NCBI RefSeq assembly: GCF_016756495.1
Contig: NZ_AP023243.1
Location: 1,178,001 to 1,242,000, forward strand
Direction of reading: 5' to 3'
Source of the DNA: Mesorhizobium sp. 113-3-3
Lineage (GTDB): Bacteria > Pseudomonadota > Alphaproteobacteria > Rhizobiales > Rhizobiaceae
Length of the DNA stretch: 64,000 nt
Shown here: positions 25,686-35,394 of the stretch, piece after piece
Layout of the letters: every line of letters begins with the position of its first letter
Numbering within the stretch: position 1 is the first letter of the stretch
The notes under the pieces: model-generated
Database searches by the model: none
What the model was told of the DNA's origin: nothing
The model's input: the letters and a program-made list of their open reading frames with translations, nothing else
Translations under genes and position numbers: made by a program

Positions 25686-26476
25686 GCGAGCTGGGCTTCA
25701 CCCCCAACGAAATGATGACGATCGCCGCCAGCCGCGCGCTGCGGAATGACGACGTCTGCTTCGTCGGCATCGGCGCGCCGTCCGCCGCCTGCAACGTGGC
25801 GCGGCTGACGCATGCGCCCGACATCACGCTGATCTACGAGAGCGGCACGATCGGCACCGCGCCCGACGTGCTGCCGCTGTCGATCGGCGATGGCGAATTG
25901 TGCGAGACCGCCGTCACCACGGTCGCGGTGCCGGAAATGTTCCGCTACTGGCTGCAGGGCGGCCGCATCTCGATCGGCTTCCTCGGCGCGGCACAGCTCG
26001 ACAAGTTCGGCAACATCAACACCACGGTCATCGGCGACTATCTTCACCCCAAGACCAGACTGCCTGGTGGCGGCGGCGCGCCGGAGATCGCGACCTCGTC
26101 GAAGGAGATCTACATCACCATGGCGCAGACCAAGCGCGGCATGGTCGAAAAGATCGACTTCTTCACCTCCTTCGGCCATGGCGAGGGCGGCGATCACCGC
26201 AAGCGGCTTGGGATAGACACGGCCGGGCCCACGCTGCTGATCACCGATCTCGCCATCTGGAAGCCGGATCCGCTGACCAAGGAATTCACGGTCGTGTCGC
26301 TGCATCCCGGCGTCACCCGCCAGCAGGTGCAGGACAGCTGTGGCTGGGTGGTTAAGTTCGCCGAGGCGCTTGACGAAACACCGGCGCCAAGCGAACTCGA
26401 ACTCAACACATTGCGCGACCTGCAGGCCCGCACCAAGGCGGCGCATGAGGGAACCGGAAAAGCAAAGGCTGCATGA
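25682..26476 (+). CDS. pcaJ: 3-oxoadipate CoA-transferase subunit B
   Basis: Catalytic beta subunit, 264 residues. The nucleophilic Glu is expected at E53 within LIYESGTIG. The glycine loop GFLGAAQLDKFGNINTTVIG and the PGGGGAPEIA segment are typical of CoA-transferase family I beta subunits. It overlaps pcaI by 4 bp, and pcaF starts 1 bp after its stop, a tight three-gene operon. Confidence 0.87.
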   Translation: MSELGFTPNEMMTIAASRALRNDDVCFVGIGAPSAACNVARLTHAPDITLIYESGTIGTAPDVLPLSIGDGELCETAVTTVAVPEMFRYWLQGGRISIGFLGAAQLDKFGNINTTVIGDYLHPKTRLPGGGGAPEIATSSKEIYITMAQTKRGMVEKIDFFTSFGHGEGGDHRKRLGIDTAGPTLLITDLAIWKPDPLTKEFTVVSLHPGVTRQQVQDSCGWVVKFAEALDETPAPSELELNTLRDLQARTKAAHEGTGKAKAA

Positions 26477-26477
26477 C

Positions 26478-27683
<1,206 letters not shown>

Positions 27684-27709
27684 TTGCGCGACCTCTTGAC
27701 TTGCTGACA

Positions 27710-27748
27710 ACATGGTCAGATTCGGGGCGTCGCCAAATTTGACCATGT
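27710..27748. promoter_or_regulatory. Inverted repeat upstream of the BMP-type transporter operon
   Basis: Perfect 9-bp arms ACATGGTCA and TGACCATGT separated by 21 bp, in the 152-bp gap between pcaF and the binding-protein gene. Position and symmetry suggest an operator for the transporter promoter or a looped terminator of pcaF. No T-tract follows, which favours an operator. Confidence 0.45.
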
Positions 27749-27835
27749 GGACAAAAGTCTGGACCCGTTCCATAGTTCCCCGTCTGATTTTTAGAACGGC
27801 CGGCTCGACACGGCTGTCGAACAGAGGGGAATGCA

Positions 27836-28867
27836 ATGGAAAACCGGAAGAACAAATTTTCGTCGACACCCGAAGGTCTTTCGCGGCGCAATGTGCTGGA
27901 GCTCGGCGCGCTTGGCCTGGCGGCGGCCATGCTGCCGAATGCGGCCTTCGCCAAGGACAAGAAGCTGAAAGTGGCGGCGATCTTCGCGACGCCGATCGAG
28001 GAGCCGTGGGACAACCAGATCCATGTGGCCCTGCAGAAGGCGGAGAAGGAACTCGGCATCGAATACAAATGGTCGGAGAAGGTGCAGACCGCCGACTTCA
28101 GCCGCGTCATGCGCGAATATGCGCAAGGCGGCTACCAGCTGGTGCTGGGCGATGCCTTCGCCGCCGAGCGTGAATCGCGCCGCACCGCAAAACAGTTCCC
28201 GAAGACGGCCTGGCTGTTCGGTTCGGGTGCCGGTCCGGCCGAACCCAATTTCGGTGTCTTCGACAACTGGATCCACGAGCCCGCCTATCTCTCCGGCATG
28301 ATCGCCGGCAAGATGTCGAAGTCCGGCACGGTCGGCGCCGTGGCGGCGATGGGCATTCCGGAAGTGAACCGGCTGGTCAACGCCTTCTTTGCCGGCGCCA
28401 AGGAGGTCAATCCGAACGTCAAGAAGAAGGTCGCCTTCATCGGCTCGTTCTTCGATCCGCCCAAGGCCAAGGAAGCCGCGGTGGCGCAGATCGACGCCGG
28501 TGTCGATGTCATCTACGCCGAGCGCTTCGGCGTCATCGAGGCGGCGGTCGAGAAGAAGATCCTCGCCATCTCCAACATGTCGGACCAGTCGAGCCTCGGC
28601 CCCGACACGGTCATCACCGGCCCGGTCTGGGACATGTACCCGACGGTCGAACAGGCGATCAAACTGGTCAAGGCCGGCGTCTACACCGCACAGGACTACG
28701 GCGATTTCTCGCGCATGGCCAAGGGCGGCTCCTATCTCGCCCCCTACCACAAGTTCGACAAGACGCTGCCGGCGGACGTCAAGGATCTGGTCGAGAAGAA
28801 GAAGGCCGAGATTCTGGAAGGCAATTTCCGGGTGGATGTGGACGAGAACACGCCGGTTTCGGATTGA
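27836..28867 (+). CDS. BMP-family ABC transporter binding protein, Tat-exported
   Basis: Periplasmic protein of the basic-membrane-protein (PnrA/Med) family, members of which bind nucleosides, purines or related compounds. It has 343 residues. A twin-arginine signal (LSRRNVLELG, near 15-24) ends at AFA-K near residue 39. The mature part has KVAAIFATPIEEPWDNQIHV, then GIPEVNRLVNAFFAGAKEVN and DVIYAERFGVIEAAVEKK. It is the first gene of a four-gene transporter operon, with a palindromic repeat between it and the ATPase gene. The specific ligand is not determined. Confidence 0.88.
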   Translation: MENRKNKFSSTPEGLSRRNVLELGALGLAAAMLPNAAFAKDKKLKVAAIFATPIEEPWDNQIHVALQKAEKELGIEYKWSEKVQTADFSRVMREYAQGGYQLVLGDAFAAERESRRTAKQFPKTAWLFGSGAGPAEPNFGVFDNWIHEPAYLSGMIAGKMSKSGTVGAVAAMGIPEVNRLVNAFFAGAKEVNPNVKKKVAFIGSFFDPPKAKEAAVAQIDAGVDVIYAERFGVIEAAVEKKILAISNMSDQSSLGPDTVITGPVWDMYPTVEQAIKLVKAGVYTAQDYGDFSRMAKGGSYLAPYHKFDKTLPADVKDLVEKKKAEILEGNFRVDVDENTPVSD

Positions 28868-28874
28868 GTTCTTT

Positions 28875-29008
28875 ACCCTCCCCCCTTGTGGGGAGGGTCG
28901 ATGCGCGAAGCGGATCGGGGTGGGGGCTTCGGCGCCGCACCCCCACCCCGTCTCGCGATCTTCGCTTCGCTGCGATCGTGAGCCGACCCTCCCCACAAGG
29001 GGGAGGGT
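28875..29008. repeat. Compound palindromic repeat (type B) between binding-protein and ATPase genes
   Basis: Long arms, ACCCTCCCCCCTTGTGGGGA and its near-complement at 28984-29008, surround GGGTGGGGG/CCCCCACCCC and a central GCGATC dyad. Each arm is itself a hairpin. It fills the 183-bp gap after the BMP-protein gene. Confidence 0.75.
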
Positions 29009-29050
29009 GAAGAGCTGCTTCAACGCCACCTCTCAACGGGAAATGCCCCC

Positions 29051-30568
29051 TTGCCGACGCCCGCCCCCCTCATCGAAATGCGCGGCATCACCAAGAGCTT
29101 CGGCGCCGTCAAGGCGAACGAGGCTGTCGACCTGAGCGTGGCGCCGGGCGAGATCCTCGGCCTGCTGGGCGAGAACGGCGCCGGCAAGACGACGCTGATG
29201 AACGTGCTGTTCGGCGCCTACGCGCCGGACGCCGGCGAAATCCTCATCCAGGGGCAGCCGGTGCGGATCACCAGTTCGGCCGATGCGCTGGCCGCCGGCA
29301 TCGGCATGGTGCATCAGCATTTTCATCTGGCCCCAAGGCTGACCGTACTGGAGAACCTCTTGATCGGCATTCCCGGCAAGGGCGGGCGGATCGACCGTGC
29401 CGGCGGGCTTGCACGGCTGGCCGAAATCGGCCGCCAGCACGGGCTGACGCTCGATCCCGACCTGCCGGTTTCGGCGCTGTCGGTCGGCGAACAGCAGCGG
29501 CTCGAAATCGTCAAGGCGCTGTTTCGAGGCGCCAGGCTCCTGATCCTCGATGAGCCGACGGCGGTGCTCGCGCCAAGCGAGGTCGACGGGCTGTTCTCGG
29601 CGCTGCGCTCGATGGCGGCGCAGGGCCTGGGAATCATCTTCATCTCGCACAAGCTCAACGAGGTGCGAGCGCTGACCCATCGCTGCACGGTGCTGCGGCA
29701 TGGCCGCGTCGCCGGGCGTGTCGACGATCCGGCCAACACGACATCCGCCGCAATGGCGCAATTGATGTGCGGCCACGAGATCGTGCCGCCGGCAAGGGGA
29801 TCATCGACGCCGGGTGCGGCGGTGCTGACGCTCGACGGCATTTCGACCTCGAAGCATGCGGGCACGATGTTGCGCGACGTCTCGCTTGCCGTCCGAGCCG
29901 GCGAGATCCTCGGCATTGCCGGCGTGTCGGGCAATGGTCAGCGCGCGCTCGCCGAAGTGGTCTCCGGCGTGCGTGCGCCCGATGCCGGCCGGATGGCCAT
30001 CGCCGGCCAGACGGTCACGCGGTTTTCGCCGCGCGAGGTGCAGGCGCTCGGCCTCGGCCGCATCCCGGAGGACCGCATGACGACGGGTCTGGTGACCAAT
30101 TTGCCGCTTGCCGATTCCATGGTGCTGCCGCGCATCGGCACCGCAGCCTTTTCAGCCAAGGGCCTGCTCAAACCCGACGCCATCCGCGCCTTCGCCGAAG
30201 AGCAGATCAAGGCCTACGACATCAGGTGTCCCGGACCGATGACCCGCGCCGGGGCGCTGTCCGGCGGCAATTTGCAGAAGGCGCTTTTGGCGCGCGAACT
30301 CGCCTTCGACCCGAAGGTCTTGATCGTCTCGCAGCCGACACGCGGCCTCGACATCGGTGCGGCCCGCTTCATCCACGAAAAGTTCCTCGACATGCGCGCC
30401 AAGGGCTGCGGCATCATCGTCATCGGCGAGGATCTGGAAGAGCTGCTGGTGCTCTGCGACCGCATCGCGGTGATGTATGAGGGCCGCATCGTCGGCACGC
30501 TCGACAGCGCCGATGCGACCATCGCGCGGCTCGGCCTGCTGATGACCGGAGCGGAGGGGAGGGCATAG
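29051..30568 (+). CDS. ABC transporter ATP-binding protein with two nucleotide-binding domains (nucleoside/sugar type)
   Basis: Tandem ATPase of 505 residues for the BMP-type importer. The first domain has Walker A GENGAGKTT near residue 40 and signature LSVGEQQRLEIVKAL. The second has the degenerate Walker A GVSGNGQRA near 298 and signature LSGGNLQKALLARELAF, as usual for RbsA/YufO-like proteins. The start is TTG at 29051; ATG at 29078 would shorten it by nine residues. It sits 42 bp after the type B repeat and is followed by a type A repeat before the permease gene, so this operon carries two palindromic insertions. Confidence 0.92.
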   Translation: MPTPAPLIEMRGITKSFGAVKANEAVDLSVAPGEILGLLGENGAGKTTLMNVLFGAYAPDAGEILIQGQPVRITSSADALAAGIGMVHQHFHLAPRLTVLENLLIGIPGKGGRIDRAGGLARLAEIGRQHGLTLDPDLPVSALSVGEQQRLEIVKALFRGARLLILDEPTAVLAPSEVDGLFSALRSMAAQGLGIIFISHKLNEVRALTHRCTVLRHGRVAGRVDDPANTTSAAMAQLMCGHEIVPPARGSSTPGAAVLTLDGISTSKHAGTMLRDVSLAVRAGEILGIAGVSGNGQRALAEVVSGVRAPDAGRMAIAGQTVTRFSPREVQALGLGRIPEDRMTTGLVTNLPLADSMVLPRIGTAAFSAKGLLKPDAIRAFAEEQIKAYDIRCPGPMTRAGALSGGNLQKALLARELAFDPKVLIVSQPTRGLDIGAARFIHEKFLDMRAKGCGIIVIGEDLEELLVLCDRIAVMYEGRIVGTLDSADATIARLGLLMTGAEGRA

Positions 30569-30641
30569 CATGGATTTTCCCCCTCGGTTCTTCGCAGAGA
30601 TCTCAAATGATTTCGCCCGCTTTTGGCTGACTTTAAATGTC

Positions 30642-30821
30642 GGCGCCGCCCCTCACCTGCCTGCCGGCATCCTCTCCCCGTATAGAGACGGGGAGAGGGG
30701 CGCTCTCATCGCTTTCGCCAACCACCGACGTTGCAGGAAAAATGCCGAGGTTGCGGGCAGCTCCCTTCTCCCCGTCTCTATACGGGGAGAAGGTGCCGGC
30801 AGGCGGATGAGGGGCGGCGCC
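30642..30821. repeat. Type A compound inverted repeat, copy 2 (within an operon)
   Basis: About 180 bp with outer arms GGCGCCGCCCCTC / GAGGGGCGGCGCC and two CCCCGTATAGAGACGGGG-type hairpins. The middle stretch TTCGCCAACCACCGACGTTG matches copy 1. It lies between the ATPase (30568) and the first permease (30875) of one operon. Confidence 0.8.
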
Positions 30822-30874
30822 AGCGTCGCAATCATCCGTTGGACTGCTGCGCCGAGCGCGGAGGGCCACAGCTG

Positions 30875-31930
30875 ATGTTTCGCCTGGAAGTCCGCACCTC
30901 GACGCCGACCTGGTTCAATCTGGCGCTGCCGTTGGTGGCGATCGCGGCGACTCTTCTCCTGTGCAGCGGCCTGATCGCGCTGGCCGGTGCGGGCGTGCTC
31001 GAATCCTACGGCGTGATGTTCACAACTTCGCTCGGCGACAGCTACGCCATCACAGAAACGCTGGTGCGCGCCGCACCGATGATATTCACGGGGCTCGCGG
31101 TCGCCGTCGCCTTCCGGGCCAAGTTCTGGAATATCGGCGCCGAGGGGCAATTGCTGGCCGGCGCGGTGGCGAGCTGCTTTGTCGGCGCCATCCCGATGCC
31201 GGGAGCGCTCGCCATATTGTTTATGGCCGTGGCGGGCGCCGCTGCCGGAGCCGTGGTCGCGCTGGTGCCGGCGACGCTGCGGGTCAAATTCAAGGTCGAC
31301 GATGTCGTCAGTTCGCTGCTGCTCAACTCGGTCATCTACTATGCGCTGATGGCGCTGATCGAGGGGCCGTGGAAGGACAGTTTCAGCGGCTATCCGATCT
31401 CGCCGCCGATCGAGGATTCGGCCAATTTCCCGGTGCTGATCGAAGGCACGCGGCTGCATCTCGGCGTCGTCGTGGCGCTGATCGCCGCACCGTTGATCTG
31501 GTTCCTGATTGCGCGCACGACGCTTGGTTTCCGCATCAGGGTCACCGGCGAGAACCCGGAAGCCGCCCGCTACGGCGGCATCCATGTCGAGCGGGTGCTG
31601 CTCTCGACCGCGCTGTTGTCAGGCGCGCTGGCGGGGCTGGCGGGTGTCGGCGAGGTCGGTGGCGTGCATTTCCAGGTGATGAGCGACATTTCACCGGGCT
31701 ACGGCTACTCCGGCATCGTCGTCGCCATGCTGGCGCGGCTCAATCCGCTGGGCGTCGTGCCGGCGGCGATCTTCCTCGCCGCCGTGATGACCGGCGCGGA
31801 GGCGATGTCGCGGGCGACCGGCGTGCCGGCGTTCCTCAGCGACGTGATCCAGGGCACCGCTTTGCTTGCCATGCTGGTGGCGCTGCTGTTCACCGCCTAT
31901 CGCATTCGCCGTGTGGGGGCTGCCCGATGA
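30875..31930 (+). CDS. ABC transporter permease (nucleoside/sugar type, YufP-like)
   Basis: Membrane subunit of 351 residues, about eight or nine segments. Characteristic blocks are RAAPMIFTGLAVAVAFRAKF, then WNIGAEGQLLAGA and FRIRVTGENPEAARYGGIHV. Such WNIGAEGQ proteins pair with BMP-type binding proteins. The ATG at 30875 follows GGAGGG. The stop overlaps the next permease by 4 bp. Confidence 0.92.
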   Translation: MFRLEVRTSTPTWFNLALPLVAIAATLLLCSGLIALAGAGVLESYGVMFTTSLGDSYAITETLVRAAPMIFTGLAVAVAFRAKFWNIGAEGQLLAGAVASCFVGAIPMPGALAILFMAVAGAAAGAVVALVPATLRVKFKVDDVVSSLLLNSVIYYALMALIEGPWKDSFSGYPISPPIEDSANFPVLIEGTRLHLGVVVALIAAPLIWFLIARTTLGFRIRVTGENPEAARYGGIHVERVLLSTALLSGALAGLAGVGEVGGVHFQVMSDISPGYGYSGIVVAMLARLNPLGVVPAAIFLAAVMTGAEAMSRATGVPAFLSDVIQGTALLAMLVALLFTAYRIRRVGAAR

Positions 31931-32871
31931 GCGTGGTGCTGGAACAGATCTTCCAGGTCGGCTTCCTGGCCGCCATCATCCGCATCGCCACGCCGCTGGC
32001 CTTCGCCACGCTCGGCGAGATGTTCTCCGAGCGGGCCGGCGTGCTCAATCTCGGCATCGAAGGCATCATGCTGCTCTGCGCCATGACCGGTTTCACCGCC
32101 ACCAGCCTCAGCGGCAGCCTGTGGCTCGGCGTGCTGGTGGCGGTGCTGACCGGCATGCTGATGGGCGCGCTGCATGCGCTGTTCACGGTGGCGCTGGGCT
32201 TGAGCCAGCATGTCTGCGGCATTGGCGTCACGCTGTTCTCGTCGGGGCTCGCCTATTTCCTCTACCGGCTGATCTTCGGCCAGCAGTCGGTGCCGCCAAG
32301 CATCAAGGGTTTTCAGACGCTGCCGATACCCGTCCTGTCCGACATTCCGGTGCTGGGGCCGGCGGTGTTCAACCAGTTCGCGCTGGTCTACATGGCGATC
32401 CTGGCCATACCGCTCGCCGCCTTCGTGCTCTACCGCACGCCCTGGGGCCTGTCGGTGCGCATGGTCGGCGAAAACCCGCGCGCGGCGGACTCCGCCGGCG
32501 TCAGTGTCATTGCCACGCGCTTCCAGGCCGTCATCCTCGGCGGCGCGCTGATGGGGCTGGCCGGCGCCTTCCTGTCGATGGCGCAGTTCAACGCCTTCAC
32601 CTTCGGCGTCGTCTCGGGGCGCGGCTGGGTGGCGATCGCGCTGGTGGTGTTCGGCCGCTGGGATCCATGGCGTTCGGCGGGTGCCGCACTGCTGTTCGCC
32701 TTCGTCGATGCGCTGCAGCTGCGCATGCAGGCGAGCGGGCTCGGGCATATCCCCTACGAAGCGTTCCTGATGCTGCCGTTCATCTTCACCATCGTTGCCA
32801 TGGCGGTGATGTCGCGCAACGCGGTGGCGCCCTCGGCGCTGTTGAAGCCGTTCCGACGGGAGGAGCGGTAG
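31927..32871 (+). CDS. ABC transporter permease (nucleoside/sugar type, YufQ-like)
   Basis: Second membrane subunit, 314 residues. It has ATPLAFATLGEMFSERAGVL, then NLGIEGIMLL and the loop RMVGENPRAADSAGVSV, all typical of the partner permease in BMP-linked systems. The ATG at 31927 overlaps the upstream stop (ATGA). It ends the transporter operon; a type A repeat follows before the convergent SDR gene. Confidence 0.92.
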   Translation: MSVVLEQIFQVGFLAAIIRIATPLAFATLGEMFSERAGVLNLGIEGIMLLCAMTGFTATSLSGSLWLGVLVAVLTGMLMGALHALFTVALGLSQHVCGIGVTLFSSGLAYFLYRLIFGQQSVPPSIKGFQTLPIPVLSDIPVLGPAVFNQFALVYMAILAIPLAAFVLYRTPWGLSVRMVGENPRAADSAGVSVIATRFQAVILGGALMGLAGAFLSMAQFNAFTFGVVSGRGWVAIALVVFGRWDPWRSAGAALLFAFVDALQLRMQASGLGHIPYEAFLMLPFIFTIVAMAVMSRNAVAPSALLKPFRREER

Positions 32872-32907
32872 GGCTTGTAGCTCATCCCTGCGAGACCTTC
32901 AGCGTTC

Positions 32908-33085
32908 GCGCTGCCCCTCATTGCCCTGCCGGGCATTTCTCCCCGTATAGTGACGGGGAGAAAGGTCGCTGCCGTCGACGGTTTCGCCAGTTTTCAGCGT
33001 TGCAGATTGGGCGCCGGCGTTGCGGCCAGCCATCTTCTCCCCGTTCACGGAGAGAAGATGCCGGCAGGCAGATGAGGGGCAGCGC
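32908..33085. repeat. Type A compound inverted repeat, copy 3
   Basis: About 178 bp with outer arms GCGCTGCCCCTCA / TGAGGGGCAGCGC. The left hairpin is CCCCGTATAGTGACGGGG; the right one is decayed to CCCCGTTCACGG. The middle TTTCGCCAGTTTTCAGCGTT is a diverged form of the same core. It lies between convergent genes (permease and SDR). Confidence 0.78.
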
Positions 33086-33103
33086 CAACCTCAACGGAAA
33101 GCC

Positions 33104-33871
33104 TCACATCGCGGTAAAACCATTGTCCACGAACAGATGGGCGCCGTTGACGAAGCTGGCCTCGTCGCTGGCGAGATACAGCGCTGCCTTTGCCACCTCT
33201 TCCGGCTCGCCGATGCGGCCCTGCTGTGCCGCAAGCGCCGCATCGGAAACGTCGACGCCAAGCTTGCCGAGGTCGGCGACCTCGCGCAGGCCGTGGGGCG
33301 TCCTGATGAAGCCCGGACAGACGGCGTTGCAGCGTATGTTGCGGTCGCGGAACTCCACCGCGATGGCGCGGGCGAACATGTGGCAGGCGCCCTTGGTGGT
33401 GTCGTAGAGCACCTCGTTCGGTGTCGCCGCCACCGCCGAGATCGACGAGGTGCAGACGATCGAGCCGCCGCCGGCCGCGATCATGCCGGGCAGCACGGCG
33501 CGCGTCATCAGGAACATCGAGCGCACATTGACGGCGTGCAGCCAATCCCACTCCTGCACGGTCGTCTCCAGGAACGGCTTTATCACGATGGTGCCGGCAT
33601 GGTTGAACAGCACCGTGACCGGGCCGAGTTTTTCGGTCGCGCCCTTCACCGCTGCTTCGACCTGCGCCTCGTCGGAGACGTCGGCGACAAAATGCTCGGC
33701 GACATGGCCGCGCGCGCGGATCGCTGCGGCCGTTGCGGCGGCCGCCTCGCCATTGCGGTCGATGATCGCGACCTTTGCGCCTTCGGCCGCGAAGAGTTCC
33801 GAGGCAGCCCCGCCCATTCCCGTCGCGCCGCCCGAGATGATGGCGACCTTGCCGGCCAGTCTTTCGCCCAT
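33104..33871 (-). CDS. SDR-family oxidoreductase
   Basis: Classical SDR of 255 residues: ISGGATGMGG cofactor motif near residue 12, FNHAG in place of NNAG, catalytic Tyr/Lys in YDTTKGA and the C-terminal GAHLFVDNGFTAM. The ATG at 33871 follows AGGGGAA at good spacing; an ATG at 33889 has no such site. It is convergent with the transporter operon. The substrate is unknown. The 291 bp upstream, up to the small gene at 34163, contain an AT-rich stretch (34070-34140) and no gene. Confidence 0.87.
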   Translation of the reverse strand: MGERLAGKVAIISGGATGMGGAASELFAAEGAKVAIIDRNGEAAAATAAAIRARGHVAEHFVADVSDEAQVEAAVKGATEKLGPVTVLFNHAGTIVIKPFLETTVQEWDWLHAVNVRSMFLMTRAVLPGMIAAGGGSIVCTSSISAVAATPNEVLYDTTKGACHMFARAIAVEFRDRNIRCNAVCPGFIRTPHGLREVADLGKLGVDVSDAALAAQQGRIGEPEEVAKAALYLASDEASFVNGAHLFVDNGFTAM

Positions 33872-34162
33872 TTTTGTTCCCCTGTTCATCCCAGTTCGCG
33901 TTTGCTTGTCGGGCGATGCTACAGCGCCCGCACCACGCGGCCAATGGACGAAATGGGTGCAGCGGGAACAAGGACATAGGTCCATTCACCGGCGTCTGGA
34001 GCGACGCTCATGCCGCGCCGATCGATCGCGCAGACAAGCGATCCCAGCAATTCATAACCAACTTGAGCCATGAAATGAGAAAATTATTCTGCCTATCGCT
34101 CAAAAATAGCAATCGACAAAGTCTACAAGTTTTATAGATTAACCGGCGAGACGGAGGTCGAT

Positions 34163-34318
34163 ATGTCCTATATCCAGAACGCTCAGACTGACAGCAACGG
34201 CCAGAGGCTGGCCAATGCCCAGACCTTTCGCCCGGCCTTTGCCGGAGCTTTCGCCTATCTCGTCTTTGCCCTTGCGTTCGTGTTCACCGGGGCCGTCGTT
34301 CTGGGCCTCATTCCCTAA
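34163..34318 (+). CDS. Small membrane protein, 51 residues
   Basis: A short gene with a strong ribosome-binding site (GGAGG at 34153-34157, 5 bases before ATG). The N-terminal 22 residues are polar (MSYIQNAQTDSNGQRLANAQ). Residues 23-51 form one long hydrophobic helix (AFAYLVFALAFVFTGAVVLG) ending LIP. Codon use is like the neighbours, with G/C-rich third positions. An AT-rich promoter-like stretch precedes it. It is likely a single-pass inner-membrane protein. Function unknown. The monooxygenase gene starts 133 bp downstream. Confidence 0.7.
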   Translation: MSYIQNAQTDSNGQRLANAQTFRPAFAGAFAYLVFALAFVFTGAVVLGLIP

Positions 34319-34451
34319 GGCACAAGATCGACAGGGCTAGTTCCCCGTCTTCAGGCAATCGGAGTTGAATGAACCGCATCCCGGCGCGTTTGCGCGCGGC
34401 CGTGGTTCGCATTTCAGCGCATCCATGATTCCAGCGATGGAGGAGATGACA

Positions 34452-35387
34452 ATGCCGATCGAATTCACCCATATCCCCGGCAAGACCGCCGCCGTACCCT
34501 TTTTCTATGACTTTGCCGAGACGGCGACCAAGCTCGGGCTGATCGAGGACGGCGGCTTCCAGAAGATCGTCGTCGACGATTCGGCCGGGCTGCTGACCAA
34601 TATGGATCTTGCCGCTCAGGTGCTCGACCGCACCGCCTCGCTCGAGGTCGTGCTGACGCATTGGGCGGGTGTCGTCGAGCCGACCGTGGCGGCGCGCCAA
34701 TTGGCATCGATCGACCGAAAAAGCGGCGGACGGTTGGCGCTCAGGATGATCAGCGAGCCGTTGAATGATGACGATGCCGAGTCACGGCCGGTGGGGCACA
34801 GCGTCATCTGGCAGCGCATGGATGAATATCTCGTGCTTTTGAAGCGGCTATGGTCGAACGAGCGGCCCTTCGACCATGAAGGCGCTTTCTACAGCATCAA
34901 GGGCGGCTATGTGCCGCGCAAAGGCCCGCACGGCGCGGACCTGACCCTCCGCATGGGCGGTCAGTCCGGAACGGCGCTGAAAGTGGCCGGCCGGCATGCC
35001 GATGTCTTCGAACTGGCGCCGGGCTCGATCGATGATATCAGGCAGCTGATGGAGCGGGTGCGTGGCGCCGCGGCCGAACATGGCCGGGCCGGCAAGCTGC
35101 GCTTCGCGCTTCCGGTCAGGATCCACCAGGGCGCTTCCGCCACCGGCCACAAGGCGGTCGACCTGTCCGGGCCGCCGGCCCAGGTCGCTTTGTCGCTGCT
35201 TGCCTATGCCGGGCTCGGGATCGATGAATTCATGTTCGTCGGCGTCGACACGCCGCGCGAGATCGCGACGGTCGGCCGCGAAACGATCGCGCTGTTGCGC
35301 AACTCGCTGGCACGGCGCGAACAGGATGCGTTCCAGCCGGGAGCCTATTCGCCTCGCACCGGGCTGGAGACGCGGGCAGCGGGCTGA
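34452..35387 (+). CDS. LLM-class flavin-dependent monooxygenase (alkanesulfonate-monooxygenase-like)
   Basis: Bacterial-luciferase-type (beta/alpha)8 monooxygenase of about 311 residues that uses reduced FMN. Visible SsuD-like features are LEVVLTHWAGVVEPTVAARQ, SGGRLALRMIS and GHSVIWQRMDEYLVLLKRLW. The start ATG at 34452 is preceded by GGAGGAG; ATGs at 34437 and 34446 are in frame. No sulfonate transporter or flavin reductase is adjacent, so the substrate is open. It converges on a cysteine hydrolase 7 bp away. Confidence 0.83.
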   Translation: MPIEFTHIPGKTAAVPFFYDFAETATKLGLIEDGGFQKIVVDDSAGLLTNMDLAAQVLDRTASLEVVLTHWAGVVEPTVAARQLASIDRKSGGRLALRMISEPLNDDDAESRPVGHSVIWQRMDEYLVLLKRLWSNERPFDHEGAFYSIKGGYVPRKGPHGADLTLRMGGQSGTALKVAGRHADVFELAPGSIDDIRQLMERVRGAAAEHGRAGKLRFALPVRIHQGASATGHKAVDLSGPPAQVALSLLAYAGLGIDEFMFVGVDTPREIATVGRETIALLRNSLARREQDAFQPGAYSPRTGLETRAAG

Positions 35388-35394
35388 AGGCCCT

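Noticed and set aside
24828..26476. The CoA-transferase pair as glutaconate CoA-transferase
   Set aside because: The alpha subunit does resemble that branch, but the coupled PcaF-type thiolase and the divergent PcaR-type regulator make 3-oxoadipate the better reading.
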